Source: an uncultured Clostridia bacterium (GTDB taxonomy: Bacteria > Bacillota > Clostridia > TANB77 > CAG-508). From it: a DNA stretch of 64,000 bases. Below, piece by piece: positions 8,554 through 17,922 of this stretch. How positions within the stretch are numbered: the first letter of the stretch is position 1; the number at the start of each line of letters is the position of its first letter. A program made the position numbers and the translations under genes. The stretch is taken from positions 62,001-126,000 of the forward strand of contig CAOPES010000005.1 in NCBI GenBank assembly GCA_948502395.1. The letters run 5' to 3'. The notes beneath the pieces are model-generated. The model saw only the letters and a list, made by a program, of their open reading frames with translations. It did no database searches and was not told the DNA's origin.

Positions 8554-9267
8554 ATGGATTTTAACAAAGAAAATTTACCAAAACACATAGCAATAATAAT
8601 GGATGGAAACAGAAGATGGGCAAAGCAAAGGGGAAAAATTGCAAGCTTTGGTCATAAAGAAGGAGCAAAAACTCTTGAAAAAATAGTAAGATATGCAAAT
8701 AAAATAGGAATAGAAAATATAACAGTTTATGCATTTTCAACAGAAAACTGGAAAAGGTCAGAAGAAGAAGTTGGAGCTTTAATGATGTTATTCCAAAGTT
8801 ATTTAGATGATTATGCCAAAAGGGCAGATAGTGAAAACATCAAAGTGAAAATAATTGGAAATACAAAAGCTTTATCAGAGAAAATGCAAAGTAGTATAAA
8901 AAAATGTATGGAAAGAACAGAAAATAATACAGGAATTACATTTAATATTGCTTTAAACTATGGCGGAAGAGATGAGCTAATTCATGCAATAAAACAAGTT
9001 GCACAAGATGTAAAAGATGAAAAAATAAGTATAGAAGATATAACAGAAAATGTCATATCAGAAAATTTATATACAGCTGGTCAACCTGATCCAGACTTGT
9101 TAATTAGAACGAGTGGAGAGTTACGTTTAAGCAATTTCTTGCCATGGCAATTAGTATATTCAGAATTTTTATTTGTAGATAAAAATTGGCCAGACTTTGA
9201 AGAAAAAGACTTAGATGAAGCGATTATAGAATATCAAAGAAGAACTAGAAAATTTGGAGCAAATTAG
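8554..9267 (+). CDS. uppS: Undecaprenyl diphosphate synthase
   Basis: Cis-prenyltransferase that extends FPP with eight IPP units to make the lipid carrier for cell-wall synthesis. 237 residues. The catalytic loop HIAIIMDGNRRWAKQRG (11-27, Asp 18) and the C-terminal RTSGELRLSNFLPWQ substrate loop are intact. RBS aggggag. It follows ispA, its substrate supplier, and precedes cdsA. Confidence 0.97.
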   Translation: MDFNKENLPKHIAIIMDGNRRWAKQRGKIASFGHKEGAKTLEKIVRYANKIGIENITVYAFSTENWKRSEEEVGALMMLFQSYLDDYAKRADSENIKVKIIGNTKALSEKMQSSIKKCMERTENNTGITFNIALNYGGRDELIHAIKQVAQDVKDEKISIEDITENVISENLYTAGQPDPDLLIRTSGELRLSNFLPWQLVYSEFLFVDKNWPDFEEKDLDEAIIEYQRRTRKFGAN

Positions 9268-9299
9268 AATCAAGAATATTTAATAAGAAAGGAACAAAT

Positions 9300-10103
9300 A
9301 TGGATATACAAAGAATAACATCAAGTTTATTAGGGTTTCCATTGGTATTAGTAATTTTGCTAATTGGAGACAAAGTATTAGTAGATATAGCTTTATCAAT
9401 AATTGCATTACTTGCAATGAGCGAATATTTTAATGCAGTATCAAAAGTATCAAAACCAGTAAAATGGGTAGGATATGTAAGTTGTTTTAGTATAGCAATT
9501 ATACATATAGTACCAGAAACATACTTAAAAACAATAGTAACATTAGGAGTACCAACAATATTGCTAGTATTATTTGCACATGTAATAGCAACAGATATGA
9601 AAATATCATTTAAAGATATAGCATATACATTTATAGGAATATTTTACGTAGTATTTTTTATAATGTTTGTAGCATTTATTGACGGAATGCCAAATGGAAA
9701 AATATTAATTTGGTATGCACTTATGGCAGCTTGGGGAACTGATATTTTTGCATATTTTACAGGAAAAGCATGTGGAAAGCACAAATTCAGTAAAGTCAGT
9801 CCTAAAAAATCAATTGAAGGTTGCATAGGTGGAACAATAGGAGCAGTTCTTTTAATGCTTGCATATACATATATAGCAAATACTTATTGGGGAATGGATT
9901 ACTCATATTTATATATTACTTTGATAGGTGTTGTATTAAGCTTAATTGGTCAAATTGGAGATTTTTCAGCATCTGCAATTAAAAGGTTTGTAGATATAAA
10001 AGATTATAGCAATTTAATACCAGGACATGGCGGAATGCTAGACAGAATTGATAGTTTGATATTTTTAGCACCATTTGCATATTCATTATTTACATTATTA
10101 TAA
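9300..10103 (+). CDS. cdsA: Phosphatidate cytidylyltransferase (CDP-diacylglycerol synthase)
   Basis: Integral membrane enzyme making CDP-diacylglycerol from phosphatidate and CTP. 267 residues with about seven to eight hydrophobic segments. The C-terminal family signature is present: SAIKRFVDIKDYSNLIPGHG followed by GMLDRIDS. RBS aaaggaac. It is followed by a hairpin (10111-10141), so rseP may be partly uncoupled. The usual dxr gene between cdsA and rseP is absent. Confidence 0.95.
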   Translation: MDIQRITSSLLGFPLVLVILLIGDKVLVDIALSIIALLAMSEYFNAVSKVSKPVKWVGYVSCFSIAIIHIVPETYLKTIVTLGVPTILLVLFAHVIATDMKISFKDIAYTFIGIFYVVFFIMFVAFIDGMPNGKILIWYALMAAWGTDIFAYFTGKACGKHKFSKVSPKKSIEGCIGGTIGAVLLMLAYTYIANTYWGMDYSYLYITLIGVVLSLIGQIGDFSASAIKRFVDIKDYSNLIPGHGGMLDRIDSLIFLAPFAYSLFTLL

Positions 10104-10110
10104 AAACAAA

Positions 10111-10141
10111 AGCAGAAAACTAAATATAAATGTTTTCTGCT
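10111..10141 (+). terminator. Terminator-like hairpin after cdsA
   Basis: AGCAGAAAAC pairs with GTTTTCTGCT; only a short T run follows. Confidence 0.6.
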
Positions 10142-10155
10142 TTGCTATATGAAAA

Positions 10156-10220
10156 GGGACAGAAAAGATGTGTCCCAAAGTGGACAAAATGTCCAAAAGG
10201 AAACGTCCCCAATGGACAAA
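10156..10220. repeat. Type C palindromic repeat
   Basis: An element built from GGGAC..GTCCC and TGGACA..TGTCCA inverted pairs, ending at the ribosome site of rseP. Its reading frame joins that of rseP and creates a false N-terminal extension. Confidence 0.8.
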
Positions 10221-10232
10221 GGAGGTAATATT

Positions 10233-10997
10233 TTGATAGCTTTTTTAATATCAGCAATTAAAATAATATTTTTATTAGGTTTTTTAATATTTATACATGA
10301 ATTAGGACATTTTACAGTTGCAAAACTATGCAATGTAAAAGTAAATGAATTTGCAATAGGATTTGGTCCAACAATATGGAAAAAACAAGGGAAAGAAACT
10401 AAATATGCACTAAGACTAGTTCCACTAGGCGGATTTGTAAGTATGGAAGGAGAAGACGAAAGGTCAGAAGATACAAGGTCTTTTTCAAAAGCGAGCATAC
10501 CAAGAAGAATGGCAATTGTACTAGCTGGACCATTAGTTAATATAGTATTTTCAATTGTAGTCTATTTCATTCTAGCTACAAGTATTGTAAAATTAGCGCC
10601 AGCAGAAGATACATTTGTAAATAGACTAGCAAAAGGGCAAGAGCTAACAAGCGAATTTGTAGTTTCTGTTGCTGATAATGTAAAACAATTATTTACAGGA
10701 AAAGTTGGTATAGACCAAATGACTGGAATTGTTGGAATATCAGAAGTTGTATCTAAAACAAATGGAATAAAGGAATTTGTATATATGTTATCATTAATAT
10801 CAATTTCCCTAGGAGTTACAAACCTTTTACCAATTCCTGCACTTGATGGCGGAAAACTACTAATTCTGCTAATAGAAGCGGTTAGAAGAAAGCCGTTAAA
10901 AGAAAAAACTGAAATAAATATTCAGTTACTTGGATTTTCAATATTAATTGTATTATCAATTTTTGTTACTTATAATGATATTGTTAGAATTTTTTGA
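10233..10997 (+). CDS. rseP: Site-2 protease RseP-type, without PDZ domain
   Basis: Membrane zinc metalloprotease of the M50 family, 254 residues. HELGH (22-26) is the zinc site, and the second motif NLLPIPALDGG (near 200) supplies the third ligand. At least four hydrophobic segments. Most bacterial RseP proteins carry an approximately 90-residue PDZ domain after the second membrane segment; here only about 70 residues with no clear PDZ pattern separate the two core halves. Start chosen at TTG 10233, seven bases after ggagg. The frame is open upstream only through a type C repeat. Confidence 0.88.
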   Translation: MIAFLISAIKIIFLLGFLIFIHELGHFTVAKLCNVKVNEFAIGFGPTIWKKQGKETKYALRLVPLGGFVSMEGEDERSEDTRSFSKASIPRRMAIVLAGPLVNIVFSIVVYFILATSIVKLAPAEDTFVNRLAKGQELTSEFVVSVADNVKQLFTGKVGIDQMTGIVGISEVVSKTNGIKEFVYMLSLISISLGVTNLLPIPALDGGKLLILLIEAVRRKPLKEKTEINIQLLGFSILIVLSIFVTYNDIVRIF

Positions 10998-11005
10998 AAA
11001 AACAT

Positions 11006-11034
11006 TTGACAAATAGAAGTAGTTAGTAGATAAT
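11006..11034 (+). promoter_or_regulatory. Promoter of the glucan phosphorylase gene
   Basis: TTGACA, a 17-base spacer, then GATAAT. Confidence 0.65.
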
Positions 11035-11094
11035 ATATATGTAAAAAACCAAAAGATAAAAGCACTAAAAACACAAAGGAGGAATAAAGAAAAA

Positions 11095-13662
11095 ATGTAT
11101 TTATTCAATAGGATTACAGTAAATCCACAATTACCAAAAAGAATTGAAAAATTATCAGAAATAGCCAATAATTTATGGTGGTCTTGGAACACAGAATTTT
11201 TAAGACTATTCAAAAAAATTGATGGAGATTTATGGGAGCAATCAAATAAAAATCCAGTAAAATTTTTAAAACACGTATCACAAGAAAGATTAGAAGATGT
11301 AGCAAAAGACACATCATTTTTAAAAGAATATGATAAATTATCACAAGACTTTGAAAACTATATGAACAGCAAAAATACGTGGTTTTCAAAAAAATATCCA
11401 GAAGAAAAAAATGACTTAATTGCATATTTCTCAGCAGAATATGGACTAGACCAAACTATTCCGATTTATTCTGGCGGTCTTGGAATACTATCAGGAGACC
11501 ACTTAAAATCTGCAAGTGACTTAGGAATTCCACTAGTAGCAGTTGGATTGTTATATAAAAATGGATATTTTAATCAAAAAATAAATGGATATGGAGATCA
11601 AGAAACAGAATATAACAATATAGATTTATACGATTTACCAATAAATCCAGTAAAAACAGAAGATGGGGAAGATTTAGTTATATTTGTAAAATTCCCAAAA
11701 AGAAGACTTTACCTAAAAGTTTGGCAAATTAATGTAGGAAGAGTAAAACTATATTTGTTAGACTCAGATATTGAAAAAAACAACCCAGAAGATAGAGATG
11801 TAACACTAAGATTGTATGGTGGAGACCAAGAAATGAGAATACGCCAAGAAATCGTATTAGGTCAAGCAGGTGTTGATTTACTTACAAAATATTTGAAATT
11901 AAAACCAACAGTATACCATATGAACGAAGGACACTCAGCATTCTTAAACTTAGAAATAATCAAAAATATAATAAAAGAAAAACAAGTATCATTTGAAGTA
12001 GCAAAAGATATAGCAAGTTCAAAGACAGTATTTACAACACATACACCAGTACCAGCAGGAAATGATATATTCCCAGTAGCACTAGTAGAAAAATATTTCA
12101 AAGACTTTTGGCCAAGACTAGGATTATCAAGAGAAGAATTCTTAATGTTAGGAATGAAGCCAGGAAAAGAATTAGACTCAGGATTTAATATGGGAATACT
12201 AGCACTTAAAATAGCTGGAAAGAAAAACGGTGTAAGTAAATTACATGGAGCAGTTTCAAGAGAACTATTTGGAGAAGTTTGGCCAGAAATTGCAGCAAAC
12301 GAATCTCCAATAGGATATGTAACAAATGGTATCCATACTTGCTCATGGTTAGCACCAAGAATGAAGGAACTTTACAACAAATATTTAATGCCATACTGGC
12401 AAGACAGTATGCATCAAGACCAAGTATGGGAAAAGATAAAAAATATACCAGATGACAAACTATGGGATGTACATACAGAAAGAAAAGTAAAACTACTAAA
12501 ACTAGTAAAAGACAACACAACAGAAAGATTAAGAAGAGCAGGATATAACTACGAAGAAATAAATGAAATAGTATCAAAATTAGACCCAAATGCGTTAACA
12601 ATAGGATTTGCAAGAAGATTTGCAACATATAAAAGAGCAACACTAATATTTAAAGACTTAGAAAGAATAACACAAATATTAAATAACCAAGATAGACCAG
12701 TACAACTAATATTTGCAGGAAAAGCACATCCAGCAGATAAAGAAGGACAAGATCTAATAAAATACATACATCAAGTATCAATGATGCCACAATTCAAAGG
12801 GAAAATCTTCTTATTAGAAAACTACAACATAGCAATGTCAAGATACCTAATTAGTGGTGTAGATGTATGGTTAAACAACCCAAGAAGACCAATGGAAGCA
12901 TCAGGAACAAGTGGACAAAAAGCATCTGTAAACGGAGTAATAAATTTCAGTGTATTAGACGGTTGGTGGGCAGAAGGCTATGACCAAACTAACGGCTGGA
13001 CAATCGGAAACAACAGCGAATATGACAGTTATGAAGCACAAGACCAAGCAGACAGCCAAAGCATGTATAGAACACTAGAAGAAAAAATCATTCCAACATA
13101 TTATGAAAAAGACAGAAATGGAATATCAAAAAAATGGATAGAAATAATGAAAAACTCAATAATCACAACAGGAGGAAAATACAGTACAGCAAGAATGCTA
13201 GTAGACTATACAAATAACTTATATATGCCACTTTGCAAGCTTACCAAAAAATACTACCAAGACGTGGACAATGTAGCAGCATATAACGCTTGGAAAAAAG
13301 ACTTATATATGAACTGGAAAGACATCAAAATAGTACAAGTAAACAACTTAGACAATATCACAATAGACGCAGGAAACAATATAGACGTAGCATGTGAAAT
13401 AGAACTTCCAAACATCTCAGTTGAAAATGTAACAGTAGAATGTTATTATGGAAAAATTCTAGACAATGGAATTGTAGAAAATGTTAGTATAATTCCAATG
13501 GAATTGACAGACTCTGATGAAGAAGAAAAGAAATATTATTACACAGCTAAAATAGGTTTAACAACTGGTGGAAATTATGGTTATACTTTTAGAATTATGC
13601 CAAAACATGAAATGCTATTAGAACCAGCAAACTTGAATTTAATTAAATGGGTAACTAAATAA
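11095..13662 (+). CDS. glgP: Alpha-glucan phosphorylase
   Basis: Cytoplasmic PLP enzyme releasing glucose-1-phosphate from glycogen or maltodextrin. 855 residues. It is the bacterial/archaeal branch with an N-terminal DUF3417-like domain (NNLWWSWNTE near 23), not the muscle-type family. The active-site block includes EASGTSGQKASVNGV, with the PLP lysine in GQKA, and SVLDGWWAEG follows. HMNEGHSAF is the conserved substrate loop. Start ATG 11095 with aaggagg. Its own promoter. Together with the GH13 enzyme at 22995 it points to intracellular glucan use. Confidence 0.93.
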   Translation: MYLFNRITVNPQLPKRIEKLSEIANNLWWSWNTEFLRLFKKIDGDLWEQSNKNPVKFLKHVSQERLEDVAKDTSFLKEYDKLSQDFENYMNSKNTWFSKKYPEEKNDLIAYFSAEYGLDQTIPIYSGGLGILSGDHLKSASDLGIPLVAVGLLYKNGYFNQKINGYGDQETEYNNIDLYDLPINPVKTEDGEDLVIFVKFPKRRLYLKVWQINVGRVKLYLLDSDIEKNNPEDRDVTLRLYGGDQEMRIRQEIVLGQAGVDLLTKYLKLKPTVYHMNEGHSAFLNLEIIKNIIKEKQVSFEVAKDIASSKTVFTTHTPVPAGNDIFPVALVEKYFKDFWPRLGLSREEFLMLGMKPGKELDSGFNMGILALKIAGKKNGVSKLHGAVSRELFGEVWPEIAANESPIGYVTNGIHTCSWLAPRMKELYNKYLMPYWQDSMHQDQVWEKIKNIPDDKLWDVHTERKVKLLKLVKDNTTERLRRAGYNYEEINEIVSKLDPNALTIGFARRFATYKRATLIFKDLERITQILNNQDRPVQLIFAGKAHPADKEGQDLIKYIHQVSMMPQFKGKIFLLENYNIAMSRYLISGVDVWLNNPRRPMEASGTSGQKASVNGVINFSVLDGWWAEGYDQTNGWTIGNNSEYDSYEAQDQADSQSMYRTLEEKIIPTYYEKDRNGISKKWIEIMKNSIITTGGKYSTARMLVDYTNNLYMPLCKLTKKYYQDVDNVAAYNAWKKDLYMNWKDIKIVQVNNLDNITIDAGNNIDVACEIELPNISVENVTVECYYGKILDNGIVENVSIIPMELTDSDEEEKKYYYTAKIGLTTGGNYGYTFRIMPKHEMLLEPANLNLIKWVTK

Positions 13663-13670
13663 TTGTAAAA

Positions 13671-13721
13671 TTGCCAAAAGGGACGGACCTTTTTGGCAAT
13701 TTTTTGCCACTAGGGACACTC
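13671..13721. repeat. Type B repeat, full plus partial copy
   Basis: Full copy at 13671-13699 (TTGCCA...TGGCAA) and an adjacent half copy with a GGGACACT core. Confidence 0.85.
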
Positions 13722-13732
13722 CTTTAATTTTG

Positions 13733-13765
13733 GGGTGTTTTTGGGGACAGTCTTAAAAAACACCC
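13733..13765. repeat. Type A palindromic repeat
   Basis: GGGTGTTTTTGGGGACAGTC...AAAACACCC. It stands next to a type B copy, so the two types share sites. Confidence 0.88.
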
Positions 13766-13800
13766 TTTGAATTTTTTGAGCCTGACCCAAAAGGTTTTGC

Positions 13801-13829
13801 TTGCAAGGTAAGGGAAATTGTGGTATAAT
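13801..13829 (+). promoter_or_regulatory. Promoter of the membrane protein gene at 13901
   Basis: TTGCAA, a 17-base spacer, then a perfect TATAAT. Confidence 0.6.
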
Positions 13830-13900
13830 GTTTACGTAACTCTAAAAAGAGAGGCTTTTAAAGTTTAGAGATGCTATCTGATAGAAAGGTTGGGACAAAC

Positions 13901-15550
13901 ATGAAAAAGAAATGGATAGTAAACAGTGTGTGGGTACGGGATATTTGTGTAGAAATACTTGTACAAGTAGTTTCGATGGCAGTGGTAGCTGGTTTATACT
14001 GGTATTTTTTTATACCAGCTATAAACATTCAAGATGCAGGTTTTGTATGGTTGGTATTGATATTAAGCATAATTATGGCTATCGTGCATTACTGGTTATA
14101 TGAATTTGATGGATTTGCGACAATAGCTATGATAGTAGTTATAGCAATAATAGCAATTTATCTAATTGTTGGTGGTATTTTATCTACCACTATGTTTAGA
14201 GCATCAAGTTATCATGAGATGGTAGAAATTGAACAAGGTGACTTTGCAGAGGATATTCCTAATATAATTGATCAAGCTCAAGTACCAATTGTAGATATGG
14301 AAACTGCACAGAAACTTGGAGACAGAACAATAGGCAACATAAAAAATACTACTTGGTATGAAGTTGAAAATGAATATAACTTAATAAAATATCAAGGAGA
14401 ATTATATAGAATTTCAGAATTAAGCTATGGTGGTTTTTTCAAATACATAAAAGCAAAAGAAAGTGGAATTCCTGGCTATGTTCTTGTCAACGTTAAAAAT
14501 CAAGAAGCAAAATATGTTCAGTTAGACGAACCAATTAGGTATTCTCCAAGTGCATATTGGGAAAATGATTTGAAGCGGCATCTAAGGATGCAATATCCAA
14601 CTTATATATTTGGAAAGTCCTTTTTCGAAATTGACGAAAACGGAAATCCATATTATATAACATCTGTTTTAACACCTACCATAGGAGCATTTGGTGGAAT
14701 GAAAGAAAAATCTTTTATTATTACAAATGCAAGTACAGGTAAGAGCAAAGAGTATAAAGCAGAGGAGTTACCAGATTGGTTAGAGCATGCATACGATTTA
14801 TCATATTTGATGAATTTGACGAAATACAATCAAATTTATGCAAATGGCTGGATTAATAGCATTTTTGGAAAAACTGACGTCTTTTATACATCTTATCGAT
14901 ATAGAAGCATTCGTGATAATTTTGCAGGATACAATACAGCAATTACTTCAAACAACGATATTGTATTCTATGCAGGAATAACGCCAGCGAGCTCAGCAGA
15001 ATCAAACGTAGGATTTATCTTAGCAAATCCTAGAACTGGTAAAATAACTTACTATGAATGTGCAGGTGCAGAAGAAAGCTCAGCACAATCAGCAGTAGAA
15101 AGTTTAGTACAAGATTTGCGATATACTGCAACATTCCCGACAGTAATCAATGTGGATGGATGTGAAACATATTTTATGCTTTTAAAAGACAAAGCAGGTC
15201 TAGTACAACGGTATGCACTTTGTAATGTAAAAGATTATACAAAAGTTGTACAAGCTGAAAGCATAGAAACAGCTTTAACTCTCTACAAAGAAAAACTGGG
15301 AACGACTACTACTTTGACAGAAGTGAAGGAAATATCTAAAACAGAAGGAAATATTCAAGAATTGTACCAGGCGGAAATTGACGGTTGTACATTCTATTAT
15401 TTTACAATTGAAGGAGATAGCAATTTGTATATGTCTTCAATTAAAAATAGTAATAGACAAGTGTTGATGGAACAAGGTACTAAGGTTAACCTTGAATATG
15501 TAGCATCTTCTGAGAATGGAATTTTCATAGTACAAAAAATTGAATTCTAA
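13901..15550 (+). CDS. Unknown membrane protein with large extracytoplasmic domain
   Basis: Not assigned to a family, 549 residues. Three hydrophobic segments near the N-terminus (about 15-37, 45-60 and 69-95) precede a soluble domain of about 440 residues with no cysteine-rich or enzymatic motif I can name. It resembles proteins annotated as large hypothetical 'cell shape/CvpA-like' in Clostridia, but this is a guess. ATG 13901 was chosen (aaagg upstream); ATG 13871 is possible. Three in-frame CGG codons (13937, 14576, 15209) are read as Arg, which shows CGG can be decoded normally. Confidence 0.75.
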   Translation: MKKKWIVNSVWVRDICVEILVQVVSMAVVAGLYWYFFIPAINIQDAGFVWLVLILSIIMAIVHYWLYEFDGFATIAMIVVIAIIAIYLIVGGILSTTMFRASSYHEMVEIEQGDFAEDIPNIIDQAQVPIVDMETAQKLGDRTIGNIKNTTWYEVENEYNLIKYQGELYRISELSYGGFFKYIKAKESGIPGYVLVNVKNQEAKYVQLDEPIRYSPSAYWENDLKRHLRMQYPTYIFGKSFFEIDENGNPYYITSVLTPTIGAFGGMKEKSFIITNASTGKSKEYKAEELPDWLEHAYDLSYLMNLTKYNQIYANGWINSIFGKTDVFYTSYRYRSIRDNFAGYNTAITSNNDIVFYAGITPASSAESNVGFILANPRTGKITYYECAGAEESSAQSAVESLVQDLRYTATFPTVINVDGCETYFMLLKDKAGLVQRYALCNVKDYTKVVQAESIETALTLYKEKLGTTTTLTEVKEISKTEGNIQELYQAEIDGCTFYYFTIEGDSNLYMSSIKNSNRQVLMEQGTKVNLEYVASSENGIFIVQKIEF

Positions 15551-15557
15551 TCAAAAC

Positions 15558-15581
15558 AAGGAAGTCTGAATAGACTTCCTT
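15558..15581 (+). terminator. Terminator
   Basis: AAGGAAGTCT/AGACTTCCTT stem with a T-rich tail. Confidence 0.75.
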
Positions 15582-15595
15582 AAATTATTTTTGCA

Positions 15596-15627
15596 GGGTG
15601 TTTTTGGGGACAGAGCAAAAAAGCACC
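15596..15627. repeat. Type A palindromic repeat, diverged
   Basis: GGGTGTTTTTGGGGACAG then AAAAAAGCACC; arms slightly mismatched. Confidence 0.75.
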
Positions 15628-15669
15628 AGCAATGGATTTTTTTGGGATAGGCCCAAAACGTCCGTGAGT

Positions 15670-15700
15670 GAAACTTTTTTGACTTGTCCCAAAAAGTTTC
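15670..15700. repeat. Type D palindromic repeat
   Basis: Same plan as types A and B but with different arms: GAAACTTTTT, a GACTTGTCCC core, AAAAAGTTTC. Confidence 0.7.
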
Positions 15701-15759
15701 AAAAAGACTAGTAAATTTTCCAAATATATGGTAAAATAGAAAACTAGGAGGCGATAAAT

Positions 15760-16320
15760 ATGGAACTAATAGACGTGTTAGACGAAAACGGGAAAGTAAC
15801 AGGAAGAGTAGAAGACAGAAAAACTATACATGAACAAGGTTTATGGCATACACATGTTGGAGTATGGATAATGAACAAAAATGGAGAACTATTATTCCAA
15901 AAAAGAGCAGCAACAAAACAATCTAATCCTAATATGTGGAGTCGTACAGGTGGACATGCTGATAGTGGAGAGACGCCATTACAAGCAATTCAAAGAGAAA
16001 CTGCTGAAGAAATAGGAGTTGAAATACCGCTAGAAAAATTTGAATTAATAAATGTTAGTAAATTTGAGAAAACTAATGATGAAACGCAAAAAACAGCAAG
16101 GGATTTCACATATAGCTATTTTTCAATAGTAGATTATAAATTAAATGATTATACTATGCAGGAGGAAGAAGTTAGTGAATTAAAATATATTTCAATTGAA
16201 GATATGAAAAAAGCAAAAGAAAATGATGATAGGAGTTATACTTTTGCTAAGTGGGATAAAAGTAAATTTGATTATATTGTGGGAATTTTAGAAAAGAAAA
16301 GAGAAGAACTAGCAAATTAA
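15760..16320 (+). CDS. NUDIX hydrolase, isopentenyl-diphosphate-isomerase-like
   Basis: 186 residues. The NUDIX box is GGHADSGETPLQAIQRETAEEIG (about 66-88), matching GxxxxxEx7REUxEExG with U = T/A. N-terminal DVLDENGKVTGRVEDRKTIH and LWHTHVGVWIMN place it in the YfcD/IDI-like branch that hydrolyses or isomerises diphosphates. RBS aggaggc upstream of ATG 15760. It stands alone between repeats and converges with spoIIID. Confidence 0.88.
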   Translation: MELIDVLDENGKVTGRVEDRKTIHEQGLWHTHVGVWIMNKNGELLFQKRAATKQSNPNMWSRTGGHADSGETPLQAIQRETAEEIGVEIPLEKFELINVSKFEKTNDETQKTARDFTYSYFSIVDYKLNDYTMQEEEVSELKYISIEDMKKAKENDDRSYTFAKWDKSKFDYIVGILEKKREELAN

Positions 16321-16354
16321 AATAGCGATTTCCCAACATTTAAACGAAACTCAT

Positions 16355-16393
16355 AAAAAAGTTGTTACTATATAAATAGTAGCAACTTTTTTG
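16355..16393. terminator. Bidirectional terminator
   Basis: AAAAAAGTTGTTACTA pairs with TAGTAGCAACTTTTTT between two convergent genes. Confidence 0.8.
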
Positions 16394-16395
16394 CA

Positions 16396-16653
16396 TTAAT
16401 CCTTCATATGAATATATTTAAGTTTAGTAGCCATACCGCCCCTAATATGTCTTTCAGCCTTATTCTCATCCAAAATAATTCTAACATCCTTAGCCAAACC
16501 AGGATTAATTTTAACTAATCTCTCAGAAACATCCTTATGTACAGTGCTTTTACTTATACCAAATTTCTTAGCAGCTCCCCTTACAGTATCTTTTGAATCT
16601 ATAATATAATGTGCCAAATTAATTGCACGTTCATCTATTGAAACATTCTTCAT
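16396..16653 (-). CDS. spoIIID: Sporulation transcription factor SpoIIID
   Basis: 85-residue DNA-binding regulator that acts in the mother cell after sigma-E, switching genes on and off before sigma-K. The helix-turn-helix is TVRGAAKKFGISKSTVHKDV, and the basic C-terminal segment (RHIRGGMATKLKY) is characteristic. Length equals the family norm. It supports an endospore former. RBS ggaggtt on the minus strand. Confidence 0.95.
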   Translation of the reverse strand: MKNVSIDERAINLAHYIIDSKDTVRGAAKKFGISKSTVHKDVSERLVKINPGLAKDVRIILDENKAERHIRGGMATKLKYIHMKD

Positions 16654-16726
16654 ATTGTCTAACCTCCATCAGAATACTTTTGTTTAATCCTATTCACAGC
16701 AAAACAAATTTATTACAAAAAATGAT

Positions 16727-16790
16727 GTGTCCCAAAATGGACAAAATGTCCAAAAAGAAACGTCCCCAATTGTCCCAAATCGACAAAAAA
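16727..16790. repeat. Type C palindromic repeat
   Basis: GTGTCCC..GGACA..TGTCC..CGTCCCC, closely matching the copy at 10156-10220. It lies between spoIIID and the yabG homologue. Confidence 0.8.
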
Positions 16791-16829
16791 TAGCATAGAA
16801 TATAATAGCCCAAAATATGAGGTGATAAC

Positions 16830-17381
16830 ATGAAGAGTATAAAACCAGGCAAAATCTTGCATTTAGACGGGGACAGAAAATACAGCGAAAAAGCCTATAA
16901 TCATTACATGAAAATGGGATTAGAAGCAGTAGTTAGAAATATTCCAGAGTACAGACAACCAAGAGTAGTATATAGGTTATTAGAAGTATACGAGCCAGAC
17001 ATTTTAGTAATAACAGGGCATGATGCAATGATAAGAAAAGGGAGAAGATATAACGACATATACAATTACAGAAACTCAAAATACTTTATCCAAACAGTAA
17101 AAGAAGCCAGAAGATATGACAAAGACAAAAATAAAAATCTAGTAATTTTTGCAGGAGCATGTCAAAGTTACTTTGAAGCCATTATATCAGCAGGAGCAAA
17201 TTTTGCATCATCTCCGGCAAGAATTTTAATAGATTTCTTAGACCCTTTGATTGTTGCAGAAAAAGTTGCTACAACAGAAAAATATAAATATATAACAATA
17301 GACGATATAGCTTATCAATTAAGAGATGGAAAAAAAGGAGTAAGTGGAATAGGAGCAAACGGGAAAATGACTGTAAAATAA
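16830..17381 (+). CDS. yabG: YabG-type sporulation protease, short form
   Basis: Cysteine-type protease that processes spore coat proteins in B. subtilis. 183 residues, against roughly 290 in Bacillus, so only the core domain is present. Conserved blocks are KILHLDGD, DILVITGHDA, NLVIFAGACQSYFEA (likely nucleophile Cys in GACQS) and FASSPARI. The start ATG has gaggtga. Veg follows, a pairing common in Clostridia. Confidence 0.88.
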   Translation: MKSIKPGKILHLDGDRKYSEKAYNHYMKMGLEAVVRNIPEYRQPRVVYRLLEVYEPDILVITGHDAMIRKGRRYNDIYNYRNSKYFIQTVKEARRYDKDKNKNLVIFAGACQSYFEAIISAGANFASSPARILIDFLDPLIVAEKVATTEKYKYITIDDIAYQLRDGKKGVSGIGANGKMTVK

Positions 17382-17505
17382 GTCAAAAATGCCTAATGTA
17401 ACATCTTTGTAATATAATTGTAATACAGTTGTAAAAATACAGAAACAGACTGTTGAAAACGTTGGTATACAAGCGATACAAAGAAAAAACAAGAACAAAC
17501 ATTTT

Positions 17506-17534
17506 TTGACATTTTTGGCTTAAAATGCTATAAT
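17506..17534 (+). promoter_or_regulatory. Promoter of veg
   Basis: Consensus TTGACA, a 17-base spacer, consensus TATAAT. The veg promoter of B. subtilis is also a strong vegetative promoter. Confidence 0.85.
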
Positions 17535-17565
17535 CAACTCATCTTAAAGGAGTAGGTGATAGCAG

Positions 17566-17862
17566 ATGATTTGTAGAACAGACATAGCAAATTTGAAAAC
17601 TGACATCTTGGAAAAAGAAGGGCAAAAGATAATAATCAAAGGTTCACTAGGAAGAAGTAAAGTCTTTGAAAAGGAAGCTACCATAGAAAAAGCGTATCCA
17701 AATATTTTTGTAGTAAAATATGAGGAGAATAATAGAAATGTAACTTATAGTTATACAGACGTTCTAACAAGAACAGTACAAGTAGAAGTATTTGATGGAG
17801 AATCATATTCACCATTAATACCACCAGCACCAGAGCCAAAACCAAGAAAAGTATCACTATAA
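17566..17862 (+). CDS. veg: Veg protein
   Basis: Small conserved Bacillota protein (DUF1021), 98 residues, linked in B. subtilis to biofilm matrix control and spore outgrowth. Recognised by DIANLKTDIxxxxGQKIIIKG at the N-terminus and the SYTDVLTRTVQVEVF block. The C-terminal Pro-rich tail is somewhat longer than usual. It has a consensus promoter and an aaggagt ribosome site. Confidence 0.92.
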   Translation: MICRTDIANLKTDILEKEGQKIIIKGSLGRSKVFEKEATIEKAYPNIFVVKYEENNRNVTYSYTDVLTRTVQVEVFDGESYSPLIPPAPEPKPRKVSL

Positions 17863-17880
17863 ATAAAAGAATAACTTATA

Positions 17881-17910
17881 AAAAGGCAGGAAATTAATTT
17901 TTCTGCTTTT
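17881..17910 (+). terminator. Terminator after veg
   Basis: AAAAGGCAG/CTGCTTTT stem with a T-rich tail. Confidence 0.75.
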
Positions 17911-17922
17911 TATTGTGCCATT

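Noticed and set aside
13912..14103. Short ORF in the second frame of the membrane protein gene
   Set aside because: It lies wholly inside the gene at 13901 and has no independent support.
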